From NCBI GenBank assembly GCA_019828595.1, contig JAHQRK010000010.1, forward strand, positions 744,001-808,000: a stretch of DNA of 64,000 nucleotides, written 5' to 3'. Of the stretch, positions 9,953-19,855 are shown piece by piece. A program made the position numbers and the translations under genes. Positions within the stretch are counted from its first letter, which is position 1; each line of letters starts with the position of its first letter. A model generated the notes under the pieces. The model saw nothing but the letters and a program-made list of their open reading frames with translations. It did not search any database and was not told the DNA's origin. The stretch comes from Aphanomyces cochlioides (Eukaryota > Oomycota > Saprolegniomycetes > Saprolegniales > Verrucalvaceae).

Positions 9953-10919
9953 ATGACTATCCAGAAGAACCAACAAGCTTCCAGCACCAATAGCACTAGC
10001 ACTGCCACCACCGACAGCAGCAATGTGCATCACAGCACCAGCCGCAGTTCGACACGACGAAAGTCAACCACAGCACCAGGTCCTAAGCGCCACATTCGTA
10101 TCATCCTCGAAAAAGCGACGGATTTGCCAGTGTCCGACTCGGCGCTTGCCGGTGGCTCCAGTGATCCATACGTCGTCTTCTCGTTTGGAAAAGACCAAGT
10201 CCAGAGCTCAGTCGTGGACAAATCACTCAATCCAACGTGGCCTAACGACGAATTCGAGCTCATTGTGACGGAAGCCGATCTCTTCCAACATAAACATTTT
10301 CAAGTCAAAGTCATGGACTACAACACGTCCGGCATGCACACCCTCATGGCCCATACAACATTGGATCTAGCCGCTTGGACCGGCGCGACGACTTTAAAGA
10401 GCGCTCGACTCCAGTCCCATCCCTTGACGATGGCTCCGTCTCTCGCCGAACAAGCTGTACGCTCTCCCTGATGCCTCGGGTGGCTAACAACACCATGTCT
10501 AGGTCAAGCCTGTACTCACGATGAGCGTCGCGGTTGTCTCGGAAGCTGAAGCAGCCACAGATTTGATGCTTGAAGTGTGGGAGAACGAGCGCTGGGTCCC
10601 TGGTGGTGGCTGGCACAAGAGTCACCTCACTCGCGTCTTGTTTGATCCACCGGCTTGGACGAACGAAGACAATGGCCGTGGCGGCGCGCACTTCAACGAC
10701 GCTGTCGCTGTTCCTCGTGGCTACAAACCAACGACCGAGTGGGAATTCAAGGTCGTCCAAGGGGACACGAACGGGTGGATGTATGCCGGGACATTCCTTG
10801 GGCCATGGCACATCCGCCAAGCGATGACATCGGTCGTTCGTCGTCGTCTTTGGGAACGCCACTATACGATCGAGCAGTCTGTCGCCAAGAGCGTCGCCGA
10901 CGAACGCCACGAATATTAA
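9953..10919 (+). CDS. C2 + dysferlin (DysF) domain protein, copy 3
   Basis: Exons 9953-10456 and 10503-10919 join in phase 0 to 306 residues. The ATG at 9953 is the first Met of the frame. Compared with copies 1 and 2 it has a longer Ser/Thr-rich N-terminal leader (about residues 5-40) before the C2 domain (HIRIILEKATDLPVSD, GGSSDPYVVFSFG, NPTWPNDEFELIV, VKVMDYN). The DysF half is well conserved: VWENERWVPGGGW and VVRRRLWERHY. The intron sits at the same C2-DysF boundary as in copy 1 (after SLAEQA). The C2 loop after MDYN lacks the Asp-rich sequence of copies 1 and 2 (NTSGMHTLM instead of DLA.KDD), so Ca2+ binding may be weakened. Convergent with the CDPK gene, with 50 bp between stop codons. 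Confidence 0.85.
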
Positions 10920-10969
10920 CTTACCCTTGTTAATACAGCTTAGGATGCATTTCGTCGACTCTTTCTCTA

Positions 10970-12778
10970 CTACTGAACCTGCACTGGTTGGTCTTGCAGC
11001 AGTGCTTGACCACTGGTTTGAGCTGTGAGTGTGGAAGACGACGTTCGCGGCGATGGTTGTTGCTGCTGGAACATGAGCTTAAACTCTTCAAAGTCAACGC
11101 ATCCATCGCCCTTGACGTCGGCACTTGCGACCATGGCCTTGAGATCGGCTTCCTTGGCATGTTTAAAGACACTCTGCAGCCCCACGACGGAAATCCGACC
11201 AGTCTTTTCAGCATCAAGCATCGCAAACGCTTCCTTCATAGTTTCATCACCAAATTCATCCAAGACGGCGGCGACGAACTCAATGTAGTTGATCTTGCCG
11301 CGCTTGCTCTACAGAAACGAATGCGTAAGGTAACGTGAAGAGGACACATTCTCACTTGATCCATGCGGTCAAACACTTGTCGAGCTTCGTCATGGCCAAT
11401 GCCATAATCCTCCAGAGTGGCGCAGAATTCATCTGCCCCGAGTGTTCCGTTCTTGTCCTTATCCATGCTATGAAAGACTTCCGAGACGATTTCAGGCTTG
11501 ATATGGTGCTCGCTGACGCCCATTGCGACACTCAACATAGCAGTACTCTTGAGCTTATTGCAGTTCTTTCCAAACGAGAGCATCTTCATGAAGAGCTGGC
11601 GCTTGTTGTCGTCAATGACACCAGACGCTGACGTTCGCATCCATCGATGGTTGAGTGCTTGCTCAGCTGAGAGGCGCTCTATAGTCGACACTTCAGTCCT
11701 GTTCGTTGAGTAACAGAATGTACCTTGAGGATCTTCTTGGATCAGCGACTTGATGAAATTGATGCAGTCAGGTGAGATAGTTTTCCAAATGTCGCCGTGA
11801 AAGAACGACGGCTGGATCCCGTCAAAGATTTTGTTCATTGTCGCGTCATTTGTATCGCCATGGAAAGGCGACACGCTAGTCAAAAGCTCATAGCATATGA
11901 CGCCGACACTCCACAGATCGCATTTCTACACACGATAAGAGGAAGTATGAAATTCGATGGGTGTACCTCGTTGTAGTCGCCGTCCAAAACTTCAGGGGCG
12001 ACATAATCTACCAAACAAATAGATTTTAGTCGCTTGAAGGAGGAGGCGTTTTACCGATCGTTCCAAGGGACTGTTGCATGCGTTCGCCCTTCTTTAAGAA
12101 TTTGCTCAGCCCGAAATCGATAAGCTTCAACGACGTCGGCTGGCTTTCGTTCTCGAGAAGTAAGTTTTCCAGTTTTAAGTCCCGATGCTATGAAAAATTC
12201 ATGGCTAAAATGGCAACGAGCATGAAATCGTACCGTAATTTGATTAGAATGGAGGTAGGAAATAGCGCGGAGGAGACAGAGGATGAGCTTACGCACCTCG
12301 ACTTCGGTAAATTTGCGCTCGCACGTGTAGAGATGGTGATAGAGTTCCGCGCCAGGCAATAGCTGCATGACCATGTACATACGTTTTGAGTCTTCATACG
12401 ACGCAATCACACGGACAATGTTGGGGTGTTGGAGTCGTTTGAGGATGTCAATTTCGTTCAAGAGCGCTTTCTATCGGAGCAGATTAGTTCTTCCCTTTTG
12501 AGACGAGAGATTCCTACTTTATCGAGTTCGTTGCCAAGCTCAACGACTTTGACGGCCCATATCTTGCCAGTCTTCTTGTTGGTCGCTTTCACAACGCTAC
12601 CAAACGATCCTTTCCCGATCACGTCGTGGAATTCAAACACCTCCGAAATGTCTTTCACCGCTGTGTGCTGGACCAATTCGGACGCCAAGTCGTCTGGCAA
12701 GTGATCGAGACCAGACGCGCGCACAGGTTTAAAGCGAGGGTTATGGACATCTTCTTCCTTGGAGTTGTTGCATCCCAT
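10970..12778 (-). CDS. Calcium-dependent protein kinase (CDPK-like), 7 exons
   Basis: Exons on the minus strand: 12778-12518, 12470-12234, 12187-12055, 12007-11967, 11925-11724, 11678-11356 and 11308-10970. They join in frame to 511 residues. It is a Ser/Thr kinase with a built-in calmodulin-like module. Visible kinase motifs: GKGSFGSV (about 55-62), AVKVV with Lys77, HRDLKLEN (Asp169), DFG (Asp190) and APE (214-216). EF-hand loops follow at about 364-375 (DKDKNGTLGADE), 398-409 (DQSKRGKINYIE), 431-442 (DAEKTGRISVVG) and 463-474 (DVKGDGCVDFEE). The third loop ends in Gly instead of Glu/Asp and is probably degenerate. The N-terminus MGCNNSK suggests myristoylation at Gly2 and palmitoylation at Cys3, so membrane attachment is expected. 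Such kinases are common in oomycetes, plants and apicomplexans. Confidence 0.9.
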
Positions 12779-13461
12779 TGCAGCTCACGCGCTCCAGTTG
12801 ATGCTGTTCAAGGAGACGACGGTCGAATCTCCTTTCCCGTGCGAGTAATTGACCAAACTTTATTTTTGTTTCCAAGTCCGTTATACATACCAGTATACAA
12901 ATTCCAAGTTATTCGGATGAAAACATAAATTCAAAAATATGTTATTTTTTATCAAAAAAGAAACAAATTTGGAAGACGTGAGAAAAAGATTGGCCAATGT
13001 TTGTCGTCGTATTTTTATAATATAAAAATACGACGACAAATCCGAATGTAATAATAAATTAAATGACCAATCACCGATTCTTTAGGATTTGATATTAACC
13101 AATCAGTGATATTCATCGAAATTCAGTGGTAAGAGTTGTCCAAATCATGAGCATAAGGTGAAGTCCAACCACAAATAAAGGCGAACGGCATGGGGCTTGA
13201 TTCACCTGCGGGCAGTCGCGACGCGCTGGATTGCGGGGTTCTGTTTGATACCTCGAACAATCCAAGATTCTGGTGTGTTAAATTTCGAATCTTGGGTCCA
13301 AGGTAACGTAAAAGTCCAAAATCGAGCACATATTTATTTTTACTAAACGTTCATGACAATATCTCGCGATCCACATTTGCAACCAGAAAGACAAAAGATT
13401 GTCCTGAGAATAAGTCAGAGAACAAAGCAGACACCAAAATATGTCGAATTCCTCTTTGTTT
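12779..13461. other. AT-rich intergenic region upstream of the CDPK
   Basis: No gene is supported. It contains the CDPK promoter side and a perfect 41-bp palindrome at 13000-13040. The ORF at 13123-13329 shows no motif. Confidence 0.5.
13000..13040. repeat. Perfect 20-bp inverted repeat with 1-nt spacer
   Basis: Left arm TTTGTCGTCGTATTTTTATA (13000-13019), spacer A, right arm its exact reverse complement (13021-13040). It would extrude as a cruciform or form a stable RNA hairpin. Flanking CCAAT-type motifs (GGCCAAT at 12993, GACCAATC near 13065) are present. It could be a small foldback element or a replication-slippage product. Confidence 0.85.
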
Positions 13462-13597
13462 TAAGGGGCAGTCTTAACGGGATCATGGATCATGACCCGG
13501 ATGATTCTGAATATTTCGATTGGTTAAAATCACTGTCGTATGTTTTTTGTCGTGGTCCATGTGACCTCACTCACGGGGCGTGACCTATTTTGGGATC

Positions 13598-14653
13598 ATG
13601 GATCACGCAACAGGACATCGGCGAAGACTGAGGCGAAAAGTTCTTGTTGCAGGTCTGGCTGCTTTGGTTCTTACAACACGTCGAAGCAAATCACGAAAGC
13701 CAGTTGTGGAAAGGCTGCGTTTGAACTGGGACCTCCACAGCGAGCGGATGTTGCTTGAATCGGAATTCAATCAGTACTATCGAATGGGAAAATCATCGTT
13801 CGAGAAGTTGTTGTGTCTACTCGCTCCTTCACTTGCTCGTGATCTAACTAAATCTCGCAATAGAACTGGTATTGACCCAATCAATCCAGCAAATATGGTC
13901 CAAATGACAATCTCATGGTTTGCTGGTGGCAGTTTTCATCATATTCGAACCATTGCTGGTGTCAGCCGATCGACCTTTTACGCCATCAAGGATGATGTAC
14001 ATAATGCTCTTGTTACTGTAAGTGAGCTAGATATCGTGCTGCCGTTCTATTCTACAGCAGCAATCCAAAAGACAGCCAATGACTTCGCAAACATCAGCAC
14101 TAATGGTATCATCACTGGCTGTGTTGGCTGTGTAGACGGCTGGCTTTGTACTATTGAAACACCGTCATCAAATGAAGTTTCCGATGTAAGTGCTTGCTTC
14201 TCTGGTCATTATCAAGTGGAGGGGATAAATGTACAGGCCTTATGTGATAGTCTTTGTCGATTTACAGCAATATGTATCAAGTCTCCTGGGAAAGTCAATG
14301 ATGTCACCGCTTTTGCGAAGTGGAAACTGAACAAAATCCTCGACTTATTGCCCCATGGACAGTTCATCATTGGCGACAATGCTTACACCTTGTCCGAACA
14401 TGTCTTGGTGCCATTCAGTAAGCCAGAGCTGCAATCAGTCGCACGGTCGAATTACAATTTCTACATATCTCAACTGCGTATTCGAATCGAAATGGCACTG
14501 GGACTACTGGTGAACAAATGGCGTATTTTCAAACGACCGTTAAGAGTCCAATTCTCTAACTGCAAGCAAGTGATCATTGCATGTGTCAGGCTACACAATT
14601 TCTGCATCAATGAACGAGTGAACGGACTCTCCCACACTGAGCAGACCAAATAG
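13598..14653 (+). CDS. HARBI1-like DDE transposase
   Basis: An uninterrupted frame of 351 residues starting at ATG 13598. It belongs to the DDE_Tnp_4/HARBI1 type of Harbinger transposase. The catalytic triad positions are visible: Asp180 in GCVDGW, Asp260 in IIGDNAY and Glu298 in RIRIEMALG. The preceding region has a helix-turn-helix-like stretch (FHHIRTIAGVSRSTFYAIKD, about 113-132), typical of the N-terminal DNA-binding part. The protein would cut the element at its terminal repeats and insert it at TWA sites. It is truncated nowhere and all three acidic residues are kept, unlike the frameshifted relative at 8421-9586. The two transposases are only distantly related, so these are separate Harbinger lineages. 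Confidence 0.9.
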   Translation: MDHATGHRRRLRRKVLVAGLAALVLTTRRSKSRKPVVERLRLNWDLHSERMLLESEFNQYYRMGKSSFEKLLCLLAPSLARDLTKSRNRTGIDPINPANMVQMTISWFAGGSFHHIRTIAGVSRSTFYAIKDDVHNALVTVSELDIVLPFYSTAAIQKTANDFANISTNGIITGCVGCVDGWLCTIETPSSNEVSDVSACFSGHYQVEGINVQALCDSLCRFTAICIKSPGKVNDVTAFAKWKLNKILDLLPHGQFIIGDNAYTLSEHVLVPFSKPELQSVARSNYNFYISQLRIRIEMALGLLVNKWRIFKRPLRVQFSNCKQVIIACVRLHNFCINERVNGLSHTEQTK

Positions 14654-14744
14654 CGGCAGAATCGTCAAGAAAGGCTAACGCACACATACTCCGTGAGATC
14701 ATTGTGCAACACATTAAAAACTACAACTTAGCTAGACCTTAAAA

Positions 14745-15860
14745 CTAGCTAATCCACGATTGTTCAATTTGTTCCAGCTTCATCTCAAGCAGGCGACGAT
14801 GCTGACTAAGTCGCTCTCTGTCTTTGCAAATCTCAGTGGTGTCTTGGCCGTTCAGTTCCAGATCATTGAGCTCTGATTCAATCACCAAAATACGCTTCGA
14901 CACTCGTTCGATCGATGCTTCGAGCCTGGAGATTGATGCAAAACATGACTCACGTGCAACTTGCTTCTGGTTTGATTCAGCGAGAATTGATACGCTTTTG
15001 GCAATTGCAGCGATCATTTCGTCTTGCTTTGCCACAGGCGAGGACATGCGTTTTCGTTTGGATGGAGTGCAGTTCGTAGCGGGCTTGCCTTCACTTTCAA
15101 CAGAATCGAACTCATCATCTTCAAACAGATTGCTTGAACAAAACTCGCGACCTGCGTTGCGTGATTCAGTTGCTAGATGCAGATAATACACATCAATTCG
15201 TTTGCCACAAAAGTCCCAGAAGGAGGACAAGTGCTCTCCCGAGACTTTGGATTTTGCCACAGCTTTTGCAAATTGCCCACTTAGCTCTTTCCACATTGTA
15301 GATAGTTTCACTGCAGATAGGATTCCTCCATCGGAAGGATCCAGCTCGGCGACTCTAGCATCGTAAGCAATAAGCTTGTCGTACTCAGGATTTGCTGAGT
15401 TGAATTCGTCGGCAACTGTCGCCCAGAACTTGTGACCACCTTCGTCCAGTTGCTTCCGAGTGAGACGGTCACCAGTGCCCATGAATTCTTCGAAGATCGA
15501 GTCAGAGAACAGTACGTTGACAAGCCGCAGCAGGCTGCCAGCTCTGCGGCGGTCGTCAGCGTCACCTTGATTATGTTTGCGATGCACGATCCGTTGGCTG
15601 TTTATAAGGGCTGTGACGGCAGCAGTGTTCTGGTCATACATATTGAGTACTTTCACTCTACCTTCTTTATTCGTGCCCTTCACCACATCAAGCTTTCGTT
15701 GTGTGCACTCCAATTTTAACTGATCAACTGTCCAGTGAGAATAGTCGTCGGATGTAGGAAGAGCGATGACGCGTTTACTGTTAGGCTTCTGTGTTGCTGT
15801 CCATTTTCTGCTGACGAGCGACGCGTTCTCTGTGGAGCCATCGTCAAGTATGGCTTGCAT
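14745..15860 (-). CDS. Harbinger accessory DNA-binding protein (SAP-like + Myb/SANT-like + coiled coil)
   Basis: An uninterrupted frame of 371 residues inside the Harbinger element, tail to tail with the transposase (91 bp between stops). The N-terminal region has a SAP-like motif (YSHWTVDQLKLECTQRKLDV, about residues 40-59). A Myb/SANT-like tri-helical part follows (about 130-225), with FWATVADEFN, STMWKELSGQF and FWDFCGKRIDVYYLHL. A basic nuclear-localisation-like stretch (PSKRKR) and a predicted coiled coil (about 310-368) complete it. In known Harbingers the Myb-like partner helps import the transposase and binds the element ends. The role is assigned from family knowledge and position. 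Confidence 0.75.
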   Translation of the reverse strand: MQAILDDGSTENASLVSRKWTATQKPNSKRVIALPTSDDYSHWTVDQLKLECTQRKLDVVKGTNKEGRVKVLNMYDQNTAAVTALINSQRIVHRKHNQGDADDRRRAGSLLRLVNVLFSDSIFEEFMGTGDRLTRKQLDEGGHKFWATVADEFNSANPEYDKLIAYDARVAELDPSDGGILSAVKLSTMWKELSGQFAKAVAKSKVSGEHLSSFWDFCGKRIDVYYLHLATESRNAGREFCSSNLFEDDEFDSVESEGKPATNCTPSKRKRMSSPVAKQDEMIAAIAKSVSILAESNQKQVARESCFASISRLEASIERVSKRILVIESELNDLELNGQDTTEICKDRERLSQHRRLLEMKLEQIEQSWIS

Positions 15861-16011
15861 TGTGGTGTGATGGGTTTTCTAGTGACTCTTCGTAAACACG
15901 AGACTAATACGAAAGGTCATGACCCCGTTAGGAACAACTTTGAAACCCCCACTGGATCATGTAACAAACTGTCTCGTGATCCCAGGGTCACGCTCCCGTT
16001 AAGACTGCCCC

Positions 16012-16804
16012 TAAGCATAAAGTGAATTTCGATCATAGCACTTGCTTACTTTTTTGTGGATCAAAATCGAGTATTGCTCTTATATGGAATAATGTATGGA
16101 AAAATGTTCATTTTGAATGTCAGAGCCATGAGGGTTAGGACATTAGTTTTCAAAAGAATTATAAATTATGAGATGTATTCGTTAACGAGGGAGCGACAGA
16201 ATTTTGGCACTGTGGTACTTGGGCAATTGTCCAATCATTTGCAGGTAATTTAGGTTTGCAGTTGGGACATATATTCACCCAATCACTGTCAGTAAGTTTG
16301 GAATCCCACAGTGCTTGTATCGAGGTTCAATTCTTTTCCAATGTCTTAGCGCGATATACTCGAAACCATCGCTTAATAACAAAGAAAATGTTTGTTTCGA
16401 CTTGTTTGAGCTGTATTTAGTGATGATTTCAAATCACAGCCTTAAAAATTAGTTGGTAAAGATTATCTACTTTGGTCCAATCATATGTAATTAACGTACT
16501 TGTTTAATTCGCATTGGATGGTATAATGCACACTCTAATTCAAACAATCCAAGTACCACTTGTACTAAAATTCCGTCGTTCCCGGATAACACGCTATAAT
16601 AATATTATGGAGGTTCTACTGCTGTCATGGGATTGGTGCTCGATTTTGATCCACTGCTCGATTTTGGACTTCACGTTATACAAATATCAAGTATAACATG
16701 TTTGTTTGTAATTGTGATTGTTTATTTTTCGAATAAATTGTGATTCATTAATTTCTGATTTATTTTTGTGGATTTTCTTGACAACCGAAAGTGGATGAAA
16801 CGGT
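16012..16804. other. AT-rich intergenic region
   Basis: About 790 bp between the Harbinger element and the SH3-IQ gene. No gene is supported. It holds a 17-bp inverted match (16655-16671) to 13312-13328 on the other side of the transposon and a repeated phrase GGATCAAAATCGAG in opposite orientations near 16057 and 16640. Confidence 0.5.
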
Positions 16805-19081
16805 ATGGCGGGACCAGCGATAGCCGAAGCGTTGTACAAGTACATGCCGGAGGAAGATGATGAGCTCGCCATAGAACCAGGAGATGCAGTCTATGTACTG
16901 GAATATCTCGACGATGGATGGTGCCGTGGCTATCTGCAATCGAATCCGTCCGAAGTAGGCTATTTCCCGGCCAATTACGTCCATGCCAAGAAGCAACCCT
17001 CTGTCAACTCGCATTTGCCACCATATAAAGCGCCGAATCGCGTTGCTAGGCGTGGTAAAGCTGTCTACGATTATGTGCCACAAGGTACGCCAGCACTCTG
17101 CTCTCTTGATGATTCGAATTATGAGTAGAAATGGACGAACTTGAGTTGCAAGCTGGTGACGTTGTTGTCATCCTCGATACTTTGGACGATGGTTGGTGTC
17201 ATGGATATCTAGCAAGCGATCCAACACAAAAAGGCATGTTTCCGTCAAATTACGTGGACATCCAAGCCGACCACTGGACCACAGTGGCGAACCACGACGA
17301 CTCTGACGATGATCCACACTGGAGGCGACGAATATCCTCGACGCCGCCACCAATTTCAAGTCGATCGAGAAATCCCTCCAGAGAAACTTCAGCTGGTAGC
17401 GCTGCTGTGGAGACGCCACTTGGGACATTAGCCCCTTCAGACAGTGCAGAAGCATTAGTAGTCAACCACGTTCCACCCGAGCTACGACAAACCAACAGCA
17501 TGTTAGCCCACAAGTACACTCCACCACCGCAGGAGTCCATAGAAGATCAATATGACGATACCACGCAGCTCAGAGCCACTGAAGAGAGCACTCCAGTCCT
17601 GTTAGACGACGAAACCCAATATGTGGCAAGCTCCCAGCTCTATACAGACGCCGAGGAACTCATAAACTCGAGGAAACATCAAACCAGAGACTGTGGAGAA
17701 GGCAAAGTCGACGAGTCTGCTAGCTCTGTCCAGGATATGATGGCCAATTCGTCTGGAATCAATGTCAAACTTAGCCTCCGGTCAGTCGTTCAGCTCAAAC
17801 GCGAGTTACGTCGGGCCAGAGAAAACGCCGATCGAGCTCTAGCCGCTCGCTTAGCGGTGAACCATTGCCCTCTTGATTGTCTTTTCTTATGCGAAGACGT
17901 AGGCTGAATCACAAATGCAAGCTGAGCTTGATGCTCGACGCCGTGCCGAGAGAGAAGCAGCCAACCGACTACAAAAGCAACGTGAGAATGAAGCGTCGAC
18001 GGTTGAAATCGAGCGAGCGATTCAAAAGCAAATCCAGCTTCAAATGGGGACACAACTGCCAGAAGAAGCGCCGCTGGACGAACTGGAGGTGCCATTAACA
18101 TCTTCATACGTCCAAGTCGAGCCTCGTGCCCACGCTGTGCGTATTCAGCGGTGGTATCGACATCAGTACTCGACACGACAAAGGCGTCAACATGTTCAAC
18201 AGAATGCCGCCGCAACGCGCATTCAAAAGTGTAGGCGCAAATACGTTACCAAGTCCAAGCTACAGACTGCTGTGGCTTCCAGGAGAGTCGAGAGAAAGCC
18301 ACCACCATCCCTCAGTCACGACGTCGCTGCCACTCGAATACAAAAGAGGGGACGTATTTACATCGCTCGTCGTCAACGTCGACGCCTTGTTGCTTCGAAA
18401 CAACCAAAGCAAGCCCCAGTGCCACGCATTGTGACCATTGCCAATTATGCCAAAGCCCCGGTACCAAAGAAACAAGCCGCCGCCACTAGTATTCAACGAA
18501 CATGGCGAGCTACGCGACCAAGTCATAGCCAACATCTGCCCTCGAAGGCCAAATTGACAACGCAGAAACCTCTCCGCCAGCAGCGAGCAGCTCCCCCTCC
18601 ACGTCCGCCCCGAGCCTACACCCCCCGGGAAGAAGCCAAACAACTAACAAGTCATCCAAGTGTAGCCATCCTGCCCGTGTACGCCACCGACGTCGCTCAA
18701 ATCTCTCAGCTGGCAGGATTGATAGCCAACTCGGTCAATATTGAGCTCACCAAGCGCATGCAAGCGCATGATGCTCAGCTGAGCCAGCTTACGACATCTG
18801 TCCTGCAGCTACAACATGCTATTCAGACGCACAATCAAACGCTCGAGCGAGTGTACGAACGAGAGGAGCGCCGAGGGAAAGAGCGATTGAAAGAACCAAG
18901 CCCGAGCATGAGTCTGGCACGCAGCTATGAATCTCTGCCACCTGCAATCCAGCCTTCCCTGCCAGCTTTGTACAAGACGCCAGCCGCGGTCGTCCATCGC
19001 AAACGACCGAGCAAACTTCCCGTCCTGCGAAGTCCAACGAAAGCAAGGACCAAGTGGCACGCAACGCCCGTCAAGAAATGA
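16805..19081 (+). CDS. Two-SH3, four-IQ-motif coiled-coil protein, 3 exons
   Basis: Exons 16805-17084, 17129-17856 and 17903-19081 join to 728 residues. Two SH3 domains open the protein: about residues 5-60 (ALYKYMPEEDDELAIEPGD, DGWCRGYL, GYFPANYV) and 85-147 (AVYDYVPQEMDELELQAGD, DGWCHGYL, GMFPSNYV). The intron at 17085 lies inside the second. A disordered stretch and an Arg/Glu-rich coiled coil (about 310-385) follow. Then come four IQ motifs at about 413 (AVRIQRWYR), 440 (ATRIQKCRR), 478 (ATRIQKRGR) and 529 (ATSIQRTWR), the usual calmodulin-binding sites, and a basic tail. SH3 domains bind proline-rich ligands, so it is probably a calmodulin-regulated cytoskeletal adaptor. No motor or enzyme domain is present. 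The SAM gene starts only 75 bp downstream. Confidence 0.85.
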
Positions 19082-19156
19082 CCCGCCGGCGCTAAATATA
19101 GCTCCGACGAGTGTTCATGACCCCCCAAAATATCCCGACAAGCAAACGAATCCGAT

Positions 19157-19628
19157 GGGAGCAGGGACGCTCTCGAGACCGACCGACTTTGAGACTCTCA
19201 AGGCATCGACAGCCAAGGAGATAGCAGCGATCGTGGCGACGTTTGGAGCTGGCTACGAAGACTACAGCCAAGCCATTGAAGAGAACAACATGGATGGTCG
19301 CTGCATCAGCGAACTCAGGGAAGACAATGTCAAGAGTGTGATTGACTCGTTGGGCATCAAGGACGAAGCTCACATCGAGACGATCTCGCACTTCTTGACA
19401 GCCTTCAAGCAGCAGCAAGAAGCAAGCCAAGCGACAGCTTCAGTCCCACCGAGCATGGCTGCTCGAACGCCTCACAGGCGGACGTCGATCGGCCACTCGC
19501 TTGAGAAACAAGAATCAACTCGTCAAGCCCAAGCCGATGTCCACGTTGCGCTTCAAGCCATTGAATCGCCTCGTCCTCCTACAGAAGAACAGCCAACTCA
19601 AGATCCTCCACCATCTACCACTAGCTAG
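19157..19628 (+). CDS. SAM-domain protein, counterpart of the N-terminus of the SAM-TIR-ARM gene
   Basis: A frame of 157 residues starting MGAGTLSRPTD. Residues about 15-92 form a SAM domain (ATFGAGYEDYSQAIEENNMD, ISELREDNVKSVIDSLGI, HIETISHFLTAFKQ), a helical module used for oligomerisation. It aligns from its first residue with the start of the gene at 24187-26694 (MGVGLLSKPTD...). There the SAM continues into TIR and ARM; here it ends with a low-complexity tail and TAG at 19628. The matching TIR-ARM gene begins 227 bp later with its own ATG. So this is either a separate SAM partner produced by gene fission, or the first exon of a longer gene whose joining intron I could not identify. Confidence 0.7.
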
Positions 19629-19855
19629 CGTGTCAATATTCTCAACATTGGTCAAATCAAACGACCTTGGACTGCGCATTTCCACTAGCGACACAACTCA
19701 TGACTGCTAAACTTTGGAGGGAGCTCGTGGTATTGCCACATAGGCCTTAGCTATCATCAAAGAAGAGAAGGCAAGCCTACACGTTTCCTGAGGAATGCCA
19801 TTGCCCCCTGGTGGCTTAAAATAGATTCATCAAGTTACACCTTGGTGAGGGCGAC

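Larger units (their letters stand above)
13465..16011. mobile_element. Apparently intact PIF/Harbinger transposon with TAA target-site duplication
   Basis: Both ends begin with GGGGCAGTCTTAACGGGA read inwards (left 13465 onward, right end 16011 backward; the last base is the limit of the match) and are flanked by TAA on each side (13462-13464 and 16012-16014). A TWA duplication of 3 bp is the Harbinger hallmark. Subterminal copies of GGATCATG/GGTCATGACC-like motifs occur behind both ends and may be transposase or accessory-protein binding sites. The two inner genes, a DDE transposase (plus) and a SAP/Myb-like protein (minus), are convergent and both uninterrupted, so the element could be autonomous. 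Confidence 0.9.
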
